From an uncultured Pelagibacteraceae bacterium (GTDB lineage: Bacteria > Pseudomonadota > Alphaproteobacteria > Pelagibacterales > Pelagibacteraceae), in assembly GCA_902533585.1 (NCBI GenBank), contig CACAMG010000006.1:1-36331 (forward strand): a stretch of DNA of 36,331 nucleotides, in the 5' to 3' direction. Position 1 is the stretch's first letter. Every line of letters begins with the position of its first letter. Positions 16,689-23,736 of the stretch are shown piece after piece. A program made the translations under genes and the position numbers. The notes beneath the pieces were generated by a model that was not told the origin of the DNA, ran no database searches, and was given only the letters and a program-made list of their open reading frames with translations.

Positions 16689-17663
16689 ATGAAGGATAAA
16701 ATTAGAGTATTGATTTTTGGAGCATCCGGCACTATTGGAACCCCATTAATTCGAAGATTAACCAAGGCTGATTATGTTATTACAGCCGTTTCTAGAAATT
16801 TGCACGTCAAAGGTCACAAGCTCAAAACACAGGGACCGCCAGGGTATATAGTATTAGAAGAATGCAATATATATGATGAAGAAAAAATTAGAAATCTAGT
16901 AAAACAAAACTCCATAGTAATAAACTTGATTGGAATACTTGCTGAGAGGGGAAAGATAAATACTTTCGAAAATGTAAACGAAAAATTTCCATCATTGTTA
17001 TCAAAAATATGCAAAGAATATAGTGTAAAACAATTTATACATTTATCTAGTTTAGGTATAGATGAGTCTTCAATCGATTCCTATTATGCCAAAAGCAAAC
17101 TTAATGGAGAAAACTATATAAGAAAAAATTTTAATGAGGCAACAATATTGAGACCGAGTGTAGTATATTCAGTTGATGATGAATTCACTTGTAAATTTAT
17201 GAGTCTTTTAAATAAAATTCCTTTTGTTTTCCCTATATATTATAGAGGAAAAACATTATTCAGACCAATTCATGTTTCTGACCTAGCAGAAATAATCTTT
17301 CAAATTATATTTCAAAACATTAAATCTAAAACAATTGAATGTGTAGGCAGTGAGGAAATTTCCTTAAAAAATATTTTACAAAGATTATTGATGTTAACCG
17401 GAAAGAAAAAATTGCTTTTACCAATTCCTTTGTTCGTGGCTAAAGTCATTGCTGGATTCTTTGAATTTGCACCAAAACCTATATTTACAATTGATCAGTT
17501 ACGTTTGTTAAAATTTAATAATATTCCAAGTGGCAAATTTAAGACGAACTTTGATATAGGGTTGCCAAGCAGAAAAAATTTTGATATTGAGATAAAAAAG
17601 TATTCTTGGATGTATTCTGATGGCGGACAATTTAGTCAAGAAAAATATAAAGATACTATTTAA
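16689..17663 (+). CDS. NDUFA9-like NAD(P)-binding protein (atypical SDR, complex I-associated family)
   Basis: A 324-residue atypical short-chain dehydrogenase. The N-terminal dinucleotide loop is GASGTIGTPLIRRL (residues 11-24). It has INLIGILAERGK, FIHLSSLGID, and a YYAKSKLNGE box matching the Y-x3-K active site. The profile AVSRNLHVKG...PPGYIVLEECNIYDEE resembles the alphaproteobacterial homologues of NDUFA9, the accessory complex I subunit, which bind NADPH without a proven catalytic role in mitochondria. Whether the bacterial protein attaches to complex I or acts in quinone metabolism cannot be told here. It is divergent from rnd and followed 3 nt later by a small membrane protein gene. 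Confidence 0.83.
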   Translation: MKDKIRVLIFGASGTIGTPLIRRLTKADYVITAVSRNLHVKGHKLKTQGPPGYIVLEECNIYDEEKIRNLVKQNSIVINLIGILAERGKINTFENVNEKFPSLLSKICKEYSVKQFIHLSSLGIDESSIDSYYAKSKLNGENYIRKNFNEATILRPSVVYSVDDEFTCKFMSLLNKIPFVFPIYYRGKTLFRPIHVSDLAEIIFQIIFQNIKSKTIECVGSEEISLKNILQRLLMLTGKKKLLLPIPLFVAKVIAGFFEFAPKPIFTIDQLRLLKFNNIPSGKFKTNFDIGLPSRKNFDIEIKKYSWMYSDGGQFSQEKYKDTI

Positions 17664-17666
17664 TAT

Positions 17667-17798
17667 ATGTTAATTTATATAATTTATTCTGTTGTAACGG
17701 TTATATTAGTCTTTGTATTGGTATTGATGACTAAAGCTATATTTAGAGGAGTAGAAGCAAAAAAGAAAATTAATGACAATAAAAATAAAAATATATAG
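17667..17798 (+). CDS. Small single-pass membrane protein, 43 residues (not in ORF track)
   Basis: An ATG at 17667, 3 nt after the NDUFA9-like gene, opens a 43-codon frame ending with TAG at 17796-17798. The product has one strongly hydrophobic segment (about residues 2-21, LIYIIYSVVTVILVFVLVL), then a positively charged C-terminal tail (TKAIFRGVEAKKK). By the positive-inside rule the tail would be cytoplasmic. The clean hydrophobic/charged split and tight spacing argue that it is translated. I do not recognise a family. Function is unknown; co-transcription with the upstream gene is likely. Confidence 0.6.
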   Translation: MLIYIIYSVVTVILVFVLVLMTKAIFRGVEAKKKINDNKNKNI

Positions 17799-17851
17799 CA
17801 AATTCATTTAATTATATTATAATATTTTAAAAAAAAATAATTTAATTAATT

Positions 17852-18346
17852 TTAAGCAGATTTTATTTTCTTTTCTATAAATTTTGGAACTTCGTCATCT
17901 TTTTCAATAACATCTTCCTTTTTACCCTTTGGCTGATAAATCAGCATAAGATGCAAAGGGCAGTAAGAAAATTTATCAATTGTTTTTCTACCACAAAAAG
18001 AAGAGTCTGGTTGGTCAGGATGACCTTCCATGTATTTGCAGGTGTGCTCAGTTAGTTCTTCTAGAGATAGATTTTTTGCAGGTTCAAAATTTTTGTCTAA
18101 AAGCAAAGATCTAAATCTACTTTTTCTACTTTTTCTCTGGACATTGTTATTGTTTATTTGAGCAGTACCTCTATGATGATTGCTAGCAGTTCTAGTTTTA
18201 ATTTTTGCAGAGAGGTTTAACCTGTGAGCTTTACCTATTACAGCATTTCTGCTTATACCGCCAATAATCTCGGCAATTTGACTAGCCGTTTTACCCTTGC
18301 CCCAAAGTTCTTTTAATTTTCCAACCTTTTCTTCTGTCCAGCTCAT
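17852..18346 (-). CDS. gcrA: GcrA-family cell cycle regulator
   Basis: GcrA is an alphaproteobacterial transcription factor that works with sigma-70 and, in Caulobacter, responds to GAnTC methylation by CcrM. The 164-residue protein has the diagnostic N-terminus MSWTEEKVGKLKELWGKG, followed by the helix-turn-helix QIAEIIGGISRNAVIGKAHRLNL (residues about 22-45). The middle is basic and low in complexity (about 46-80). The C-terminal Cys/His-containing region is CKYMEGHPDQPDSSFCGRKTI...YCPLHLMLIY, as in full-length GcrA. It is transcribed divergently from an ABC permease gene across a 131-nt region. Confidence 0.95.
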   Translation of the reverse strand: MSWTEEKVGKLKELWGKGKTASQIAEIIGGISRNAVIGKAHRLNLSAKIKTRTASNHHRGTAQINNNNVQRKSRKSRFRSLLLDKNFEPAKNLSLEELTEHTCKYMEGHPDQPDSSFCGRKTIDKFSYCPLHLMLIYQPKGKKEDVIEKDDEVPKFIEKKIKSA

Positions 18347-18477
18347 ATTTACACCATATATAGTGTTTATTTTTGTATATACAGCTAAATATACTTAGTC
18401 ACAACTCCTTCCTAAAAACAAGAGTTTTTTTCGTTTTTTTAACAAAAACTGTAAAAAAAAGTTATGAATGTTAACTG
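18347..18477. promoter_or_regulatory. Divergent regulatory region gcrA / ABC permease with two dyads
   Basis: This 131-nt gap holds a near-perfect dyad ACACCATATATAGTGT (18351-18366) 4 nt from the gcrA start codon. A second dyad is GTATAT-N8-ATATAC (18375-18380 and 18389-18394). Both have AT-rich centres and could be -10 regions and/or operator sites for gcrA. Nearer the permease gene there is AGTTTTT (18423-18429) with AAAAACT (18444-18450). No clear TTGACA-like -35 was found. Confidence 0.4.
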
Positions 18478-19290
18478 ATGGTTGAATTACAAAACAAATA
18501 TAAAATTGGAGTAAGAAGATTTCATCTTATTAATTGGATTGGTGTTTATAGCTTGTACAAAAAAGAAGTATTAAGATTTTTAATTGTATCGGGACAAACT
18601 TTGTTTGGTCCAATAGTTACAGCGGTTCTTTTTTTAACAGTTATTTCACTGGCAGTTGGAGAAGAAAAATCAAACGTTTTAGGGGTTCCTTTTTTAGAAT
18701 TTTTAGCAAGCGGTTTAATAGTTATGCAGGTTATTCAACAAAGCTTTGCTCATTCAAGCTCAAGTTTATTAATGGGAAAGATGATGGGAACAATAGTGGA
18801 CACAATTGGCAGTCCTTTGTCTGCTGCAGAAGTTACACTTTCAATAGTTTTTGCCTCGGTAACAAGAGGAATATTAATAGCGATTATTTCAACTATTATT
18901 TTTTCTATTTTTATAGATATTAAGATAACTAGTTATTTATTTTTTGTTATTTATTTATTTTTAGGTTCTTTTCTATTAGGTTCAGCAGGTTTTATTGCTG
19001 GACTAGCTGTAGATAAATTTGATGAAATGGCAACTGTTACAAATTTTATAGTAGTACCACTTTCATTTTTATCAGGAACTTTTTACTCTATTACAAAACT
19101 GCCAGAATTCCTTCAGGTTATAAGTTATTATAATCCATTTTTTCACATCATAGATGGTTTTAGATTTGCCTTTATAGGAAATATGGATGGTTCATTAAAA
19201 TTTGGAGTAATTTATTTATTAATTCTTTCTTTATTAATGTGGCTTGCCTCCTATTATTTGTATAAAAAAGGTTATAAAATAAAATCATAA
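18478..19290 (+). CDS. ABC-2 type transporter permease
   Basis: A 270-residue polytopic membrane protein with about six hydrophobic segments and the ABC-2 permease pattern seen in YadH-like exporters. It has an amphipathic N-terminus with YSLYKKEVLRFL, the GQTLFGPIVTAVLFLTVI segment, GTIVDTIGSPLSAAEV, and the family-typical end VPLSFLSGTFYSITKLPEF followed by YYNPFFHIIDGFRFAFIG. No ATPase gene is adjacent, so its partner is encoded elsewhere. The ATG at 18478 overlaps the stop of a four-codon frame (ATG at 18464, TGA 18476-18478). argD follows 5 nt downstream. The transported substrate cannot be inferred. Confidence 0.85.
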   Translation: MVELQNKYKIGVRRFHLINWIGVYSLYKKEVLRFLIVSGQTLFGPIVTAVLFLTVISLAVGEEKSNVLGVPFLEFLASGLIVMQVIQQSFAHSSSSLLMGKMMGTIVDTIGSPLSAAEVTLSIVFASVTRGILIAIISTIIFSIFIDIKITSYLFFVIYLFLGSFLLGSAGFIAGLAVDKFDEMATVTNFIVVPLSFLSGTFYSITKLPEFLQVISYYNPFFHIIDGFRFAFIGNMDGSLKFGVIYLLILSLLMWLASYYLYKKGYKIKS

Positions 19291-19295
19291 ATAAA

Positions 19296-20462
19296 ATGAG
19301 TGCTTTAGCTAAAAATTATAATAGAAGAAAAATTGCATTTAAAAGAGGAAAAGGAAGCTATCTTTATTCAATAAATGGAAAAAAATATTTAGATTTTGTG
19401 CAGGGAATAGCAGTTAATTCCTTAGGACACGCTAATCCATATTTAATTAGAGCTATCAACAAGCAAGCGAAAAAAGTTTGGCATGTATCAAATGCTTTTA
19501 TAATACCCGAAGCAGAAAAACTTGCAAAAAAATTAACAAAAAAAACTTTTGCTGAATCAGTCATATTTCAAAATAGTGGTGCAGAGGCAATTGAAGCTGC
19601 AATAAAAATTGTAAGAAGATATTTTTATTTAAAAGGTCAACCAAAAAAAAATAGAATTTTGTGCGTAAAAAATTCTTTTCATGGAAGAACTTTAGCTACA
19701 ATTTATGCAAGTGGATCGAAAAAAATGACAGAAGGCTTTGGACCTAAAGTATCAGGATTTGATCATTTTCAATTTGGTAATTATTTATCATTAAAAAATG
19801 CAATAACAAATAAAACAGCTGCAATTATGATGGAACCTATAATGGGAGAAGGTGGTATTAAAGTTGTTCCTGAATGGTTTTTAAAAGCAGTAAGAAAAAT
19901 TTGTAATCAGAAAAAAATATTATTAATTCTAGATGAAGTCCAGTGTGGAGTAGGAAGATCTGGTAAATTCTTTGCATTTGAGCATTCAAAAATAAAAAGC
20001 GATATTGTTCCAATTGCCAAAGGAATTGGTGGTGGCTTTCCAATAGGTGCAGTTTTAATGACAAAAAAAGTAGCTTCTTGTATGACTGCAGGAACGCATG
20101 GAAGTACATTTGGAGGCAATCCACTTGCAATGAGCGCAGGAAATGCAGTCTTAGATCAAATATTTAAAAAGGGATTTTTAAAAAATGTTCAAAAAAATTC
20201 TGATTTTTTCAATAAGGAACTTAACAAAATTAAAAAAGACTATCCAAAAATAATTAAAGATGTCAGAGGAAAAGGTTTATTAATTGGATTAAAGCTATTT
20301 CATGATCAATCTAAATTTATTAAAAAATTAGAGTATAATAGATTACTTACAATAAGAGCATCTGAAAATACGGTTCGAATTTTACCTCCTCTTAATGTTA
20401 AAAAATCAGAAATAAATATTGCAATACAAATTATAAGAAAAGTTTGTAAAGAATATAAGTAA
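19296..20462 (+). CDS. argD: Acetylornithine aminotransferase
   Basis: ArgD is a PLP class III aminotransferase that makes N-acetylornithine in arginine synthesis; it may also serve as succinyldiaminopimelate aminotransferase in lysine synthesis. The 388-residue protein has FVQGIAVNSLGHANP, NSGAEAIEAAIK (PLP phosphate), KNSFHGRTLATIYASGS, LLILDEVQCGVGRSGKFFAFEH, the PLP lysine in PIAKGIGGGFPIGAVL, and HGSTFGGNPLAMSAGNAV. This pattern separates ArgD from ornithine and GABA aminotransferases. It lies between the permease (5 nt) and argF (4 nt). Confidence 0.95.
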   Translation: MSALAKNYNRRKIAFKRGKGSYLYSINGKKYLDFVQGIAVNSLGHANPYLIRAINKQAKKVWHVSNAFIIPEAEKLAKKLTKKTFAESVIFQNSGAEAIEAAIKIVRRYFYLKGQPKKNRILCVKNSFHGRTLATIYASGSKKMTEGFGPKVSGFDHFQFGNYLSLKNAITNKTAAIMMEPIMGEGGIKVVPEWFLKAVRKICNQKKILLILDEVQCGVGRSGKFFAFEHSKIKSDIVPIAKGIGGGFPIGAVLMTKKVASCMTAGTHGSTFGGNPLAMSAGNAVLDQIFKKGFLKNVQKNSDFFNKELNKIKKDYPKIIKDVRGKGLLIGLKLFHDQSKFIKKLEYNRLLTIRASENTVRILPPLNVKKSEINIAIQIIRKVCKEYK

Positions 20463-20466
20463 ATTT

Positions 20467-21399
20467 ATGAATCATTTCATAAACATTAAAGATATATCTG
20501 CATCTGTATTAAGAAAAATAATAACTGATGCAAAAAAAAGAAAATTAAAAAGAAAAAAATTAAATACGTTAGATCCTGACAAAGATGCAAATCTAAAAGG
20601 AAGACTTCTAATTCAAATGTACGAAAAATCTAGTTTAAGAACAAGATTAAGTTTTTCAATTGCAATTAAACAACTTAATGGAGGAGAGCTTACTTTGCGA
20701 CCTAATGAGCTTCATTTAGGAAAAGGAACTGAAAGCTTGTCTGACACAGCAAAAATAATATCAACATTTGGAAATGCTTTTATGATTAGAACAAATAGTG
20801 ATCGAAAATTAGAAGAACTAAAAAATTATATGACAATTCCAATAATTAATGGATTAAGCCCATCGTCACATCCTACGCAAGTATTATCCGATGTTTTTAC
20901 TATTGAAGAAATTAAAAAAAAACCCATTTCTAAATTACAAATTTGCTGGATTGGAGATGCTAATAATAATGTTATTAACAGTTTAATCGAAGCTTCTGTT
21001 AAATTTTCATTTAAATTGAACATTGGTTGTCCAAAAAAATATCAACCCAAGAAAAGTTTGCTAGCTTGGGCAAAAAAAAATAAAAGTAAAATAAAAATAT
21101 TTAATGATAGTAAAAAAGCAGCAACTAAAGCTGACGTAATTTTTACTGATAAAATAATATCGATTAATGATAAAGTTAATAAAAAAGAAAAGTTAAAAGA
21201 TTTTAAAAATTTCAAAGTTGATGCAAAAATTATGAAATGTGCAAGAAAAGATGCAATTTTTCTTCACTGTTTGCCAAGAGGAACTGAGGTTTCAAACGAT
21301 GTTTTTTTAAGCAAACAGTCAAAAGTTTGGCAGCAAGCCCTTAACAGAGTATATGTACAGAAAAGTATATTGTTATATTGCTTTAATAAATTAAGGTAA
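20467..21399 (+). CDS. argF: Ornithine carbamoyltransferase
   Basis: ArgF makes citrulline from ornithine and carbamoyl phosphate. The 310-residue protein has the carbamoyl-phosphate loop EKSSLRTRLSF, the HPTQVLSD motif, WIGDANNNVINSLIEA, and the ornithine-binding FLHCLPRGTEVSNDVF with the catalytic cysteine. The usual HPCQ reads HPTQ, and STRTR reads SLRTR, both small departures. argD-argF adjacency is common in alphaproteobacteria. The 3' end overlaps the convergent cytochrome gene by 9 nt. Confidence 0.94.
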   Translation: MNHFINIKDISASVLRKIITDAKKRKLKRKKLNTLDPDKDANLKGRLLIQMYEKSSLRTRLSFSIAIKQLNGGELTLRPNELHLGKGTESLSDTAKIISTFGNAFMIRTNSDRKLEELKNYMTIPIINGLSPSSHPTQVLSDVFTIEEIKKKPISKLQICWIGDANNNVINSLIEASVKFSFKLNIGCPKKYQPKKSLLAWAKKNKSKIKIFNDSKKAATKADVIFTDKIISINDKVNKKEKLKDFKNFKVDAKIMKCARKDAIFLHCLPRGTEVSNDVFLSKQSKVWQQALNRVYVQKSILLYCFNKLR

Positions 21400-21912
21400 T
21401 GTTTTAGGATTATCACTATTTTGATTAAGATATAAAATTACAGATGATCTATCTTTTTCATCTTTTAATCCTGCAAAACCCATTTTGTTCCCTTTAATCC
21501 ATTTTGATGGTTTTGTTAAAAAACCATTCATTTCTTCCCAGGTCCATTCTTTTTTATAATTTGATAAAGATTTTGAGTATTTATAATCAGTTACTGATGC
21601 CACTGGTCTAAACATAGCATTCCAAAGCTTAGGGCCAATTTTATTTTTACCATCTTTGCTAACGGTATGACATGCTGCACATTTTTTAAAAACTTTTTTA
21701 CCATGGTCCACATTTCCTAGTGCTAAAAAAGAGGAAATATCTACATTTTGAGCCTTTGCTTGCGTAGCTGTAGAATTTGTTTGGGCCTCAACTTTATAGG
21801 CAACAACATTGCTCTCAGTTTTAAAAATTATATCACTAACTTTTCCAATTCCAAAAACTACCAATATTGTTATCAAAACTGCTGCAATAATTTTATTAAT
21901 TTCAAATCCCAT
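21391..21912 (-). CDS. Membrane-anchored c-type cytochrome (CycM-like)
   Basis: A 173-residue cytochrome c with an uncleaved N-terminal membrane anchor (about residues 8-24) and an alanine/threonine/glutamine-rich linker. The class I cytochrome domain has the haem motif CAACH (C78, C81, H82) and a downstream Met ligand in GNKMGF (about M144). The GPKLWNAMFRPV and FLTKPSKWIKG segments match CycM/c552 proteins, which carry electrons from the bc1 complex to the aa3 oxidase. The fold and export are firm; the exact partner is inferred from the family. It is divergent from kdsB and convergent, with a 9-nt overlap, with argF. Confidence 0.92.
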   Translation of the reverse strand: MGFEINKIIAAVLITILVVFGIGKVSDIIFKTESNVVAYKVEAQTNSTATQAKAQNVDISSFLALGNVDHGKKVFKKCAACHTVSKDGKNKIGPKLWNAMFRPVASVTDYKYSKSLSNYKKEWTWEEMNGFLTKPSKWIKGNKMGFAGLKDEKDRSSVILYLNQNSDNPKTLP

Positions 21913-21942
21913 GTTTAAATATTATTAGAATGGACGTATAAC

Positions 21943-21950
21943 ATTATAAT
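21943..21950. promoter_or_regulatory. Bidirectional -10 box between cytochrome c gene and kdsB
   Basis: The octamer ATTATAAT gives TATAAT on the plus strand (21945-21950, toward kdsB) and TATAAT on the minus strand (21948-21943, toward the cytochrome gene). It lies 31 nt from the cytochrome start and 66 nt from the kdsB start. Neither strand shows a convincing TTGACA at the right distance. Confidence 0.45.
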
Positions 21951-21973
21951 AGAAAAAAATACTAAATTTTATT

Positions 21974-22004
21974 TTCTGTTTTTGCGTCTCAAAGACGCAC
22001 AGAA
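21974..22004 (+). promoter_or_regulatory. Hairpin in kdsB leader, adjoining the ribosome-binding site
   Basis: TTCTG (21974-21978), a four-T bulge, and TGCGTCT (21983-21989) pair with AGACGCA (21993-21999) and CAGAA (22000-22004) around a CAA loop, giving 12 base pairs. The stem is much richer in G and C than its surroundings. The putative Shine-Dalgarno AGAAGG (22001-22006) sits 9 nt before the ATG, with its first four bases in the stem. There is no T-run after it, so it is not a classical terminator. Confidence 0.6.
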
Positions 22005-22015
22005 GGTTAATTATT

Positions 22016-22757
22016 ATGCCAAAAACATTAATTTTAATACCTTCAAGAATGGCAGCAACAAGATTGCCTGGTAAGCCATTATTAAAAATTGGAGGAATTA
22101 CAATAATTTCGAGAGTTTATCAAAAAGCTTTAGAAACAAAAATAGGAGAAGTTTTTGTTGCCACAGAAGACCAAGAAATATTTGATGAGATAGTTAATTC
22201 TGGTGGCAATAGTGTGTTAACTAGCAGTCAGCACAAAACTGGCACTGATAGAGTTTTTGAAGCTTACAAAAAACTGAATTTAAAAAATATCGACTATATA
22301 TTACTTATTCAAGGTGATGAACCAATGATAGATAAAAACGATGTAATTAATTTAAACAACAATGTTCTAAAAAATAAATCAAAAATTGGTACTCTCGCTT
22401 GTAAAATTAAAGAAAAAAGTTATTTTAATAATGAAAATATAGTGAAAGTTGAAACAGAAGATGTATTAGAAAATAAAAAAATATCTAAAGCAAAGAATTT
22501 TTTTAGAAAATCTATTGATTTAAAAAAACAAAAATATTTATCATCACATTGGAATTTATCAGTATAATGTTTCAGTATTAAAAAAGATTATATCTATGAA
22601 ACAAAGTATCAATGAAATTAAAAATAGACTTGAGCAGCTTAGAGCAATGGATAATAATATAGATATTGATGTTGTTTTAGCAAAATCATCATCTTTAGGT
22701 ATCGATACCAAAGAAGATTATATGGAAATAAAAAATTTAATGGAATATAAATCTTAA
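22016..22757 (+). CDS. kdsB: 3-deoxy-manno-octulosonate cytidylyltransferase, reading frame interrupted by a +1 shift at a poly-A tract
   Basis: KdsB activates Kdo as CMP-Kdo for LPS core synthesis. The first frame (22016-22567, 183 aa) has ILIPSRMAATRLPGKPLLKIGG, FVATEDQEIFDEIV and LIQGDEPMIDKND, then becomes unfamiliar (KQKYLSSHWNLSV) and stops. The next frame reads IYHHIGIYQYNVSVLKKI, NRLEQLRAMDNNIDIDVVLA and GIDTKEDYMEIK, ending with TAA at 22755-22757. This is exactly the missing KdsB C-terminus (family Y.HiGiY, LEQLR, GVDTpeD). The junction lies in a run of seven A (22522-22528) followed by C and five A; removing one base restores a 246-residue protein, the normal length. It is either a real frameshift, slippage, or a sequence error. 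pheA follows 4 nt after the restored stop. Confidence 0.9.
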
Positions 22758-22761
22758 CATT

Positions 22762-23589
22762 ATGAAGATTGCTTATCAGGGTATAGCGGGTAGCTACAGC
22801 GAAAGTTGTGCCAAAGAAAACTATCCAGGTTGTGAAACTATATCTTGCAAAACATTTGATGAATGTTTTGTTAGAGCTAATGAAGACAATAGCGTAAGAA
22901 CAATTATACCAGAGTCAAACAAAACAACAGGCAATATAGGTGTTGAATATTTAATATTTAAATATCGACTGAATATTTGTGCCGAACATTTTTATCCAAT
23001 AAATCATCATTTGTTAGGTCTGCCAAGTGCAAAACTTAATGATATAAAGGATGTATATTCTCATGCACAAGCCTTAAGTCAATCATCAAATTTTATTAAA
23101 AAAAATAATTTAACAGAAAATGTAAGAGCCGACACAGCGGGATCCGCAAAATATGTTTCTGAAAGCAATGATATAAGCAAAGGAGCTATATCTTCAAAGT
23201 TAAGTGCAGATATATATAAATTAAATATATTGAAATCAAATATTCAGGATGAAGCAGGAAATGTTACAAGATTTTTATTAATGTCTAAAGATGTTTATCA
23301 ACCAGAATATGATAATAAAAAGTATATTACCTCATTTTTATTTAAACTTAAAAGTAAACCTGCAGCGTTATATTCTGCTCTATCAGGATTTGCTATAAAT
23401 GGAGTAAACTTAACCAAACTGCAAAGTTTTCCTGAAAAAAACTCATTTTCTTCATATTTTTTTTTATGTGAATTAGATGGCCATATAGAAGAAAAAAAAA
23501 TTCAAAATTCACTTGAGGAACTAGGTCTGCATTGTGAAGATATGCACGTTCTAGGTGTTTTTAAAGCAGATAATTTTAGAGAAAAATAA
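22762..23589 (+). CDS. pheA: Prephenate dehydratase
   Basis: PheA converts prephenate to phenylpyruvate for phenylalanine synthesis. The 275-residue protein is a stand-alone dehydratase without a chorismate mutase domain. It begins KIAYQGIAGSYSESCA and has the catalytic region AGNVTRFLLMSKD (Thr-Arg-Phe). An ACT regulatory domain occupies about residues 190-275 (TSFLFKLKSKPAALYSALSGF, GVNLTKLQSFP), which in relatives mediates feedback by phenylalanine. It lies 4 nt after the frame-restored kdsB, which supports co-transcription. Confidence 0.95.
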   Translation: MKIAYQGIAGSYSESCAKENYPGCETISCKTFDECFVRANEDNSVRTIIPESNKTTGNIGVEYLIFKYRLNICAEHFYPINHHLLGLPSAKLNDIKDVYSHAQALSQSSNFIKKNNLTENVRADTAGSAKYVSESNDISKGAISSKLSADIYKLNILKSNIQDEAGNVTRFLLMSKDVYQPEYDNKKYITSFLFKLKSKPAALYSALSGFAINGVNLTKLQSFPEKNSFSSYFFLCELDGHIEEKKIQNSLEELGLHCEDMHVLGVFKADNFREK

Positions 23590-23604
23590 AGTCTTTTAAC
23601 TTTA

Positions 23605-23634
23605 TTGTAGAATAGAAATTTTTACTGGTATAAT
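23605..23634 (+). promoter_or_regulatory. Extended -10 promoter of the SRP RNA
   Basis: A perfect TATAAT (23629-23634) is preceded by TG one base upstream, forming an extended -10 (TGGTATAAT). A TTGTAG at 23605-23610 gives a usable -35 with an 18-nt spacer. Seven bases past the -10 is 23641, the first G of the SRP RNA terminal helix. It is the best promoter match in the window. Confidence 0.8.
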
Positions 23635-23640
23635 AAAGTT

Positions 23641-23728
23641 GGAGGCCAATCAGGTGGTGTTACCATGAACTCCCCCAGGCTTGAAAAAGAGCAAGGGTAA
23701 TGAGTATTTTCCAGGTTGGTTGGTCTCC
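23641..23728 (+). ncRNA. ffs: Small signal recognition particle RNA (4.5S RNA)
   Basis: SRP RNA binds Ffh and targets membrane proteins to the translocon. The ends pair over 11 consecutive positions (GGAGGCCAATC 23641-23651 with GGTTGGTCTCC 23718-23728, allowing G-U). The apex is the conserved domain IV: CAGG, then CTT-GAAA-AAG (stem with a GNRA tetraloop), then AGCA, preceded by GAACTCCCC and followed by AAGGGTAA, as in alphaproteobacterial SRP RNAs. The tetraloop is GAAA where GGAA is most common. It lies immediately upstream of dnaX, a frequent location in this class. No T-run terminator follows. Confidence 0.95.
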
Positions 23729-23736
23729 TTTAAAAA

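Noticed and set aside
18423-18450. AGTTTTT / AAAAACT hairpin as terminator of an upstream gene
   Set aside because: The flanking genes diverge, so no transcript is expected to end here; A/T runs make such matches common.
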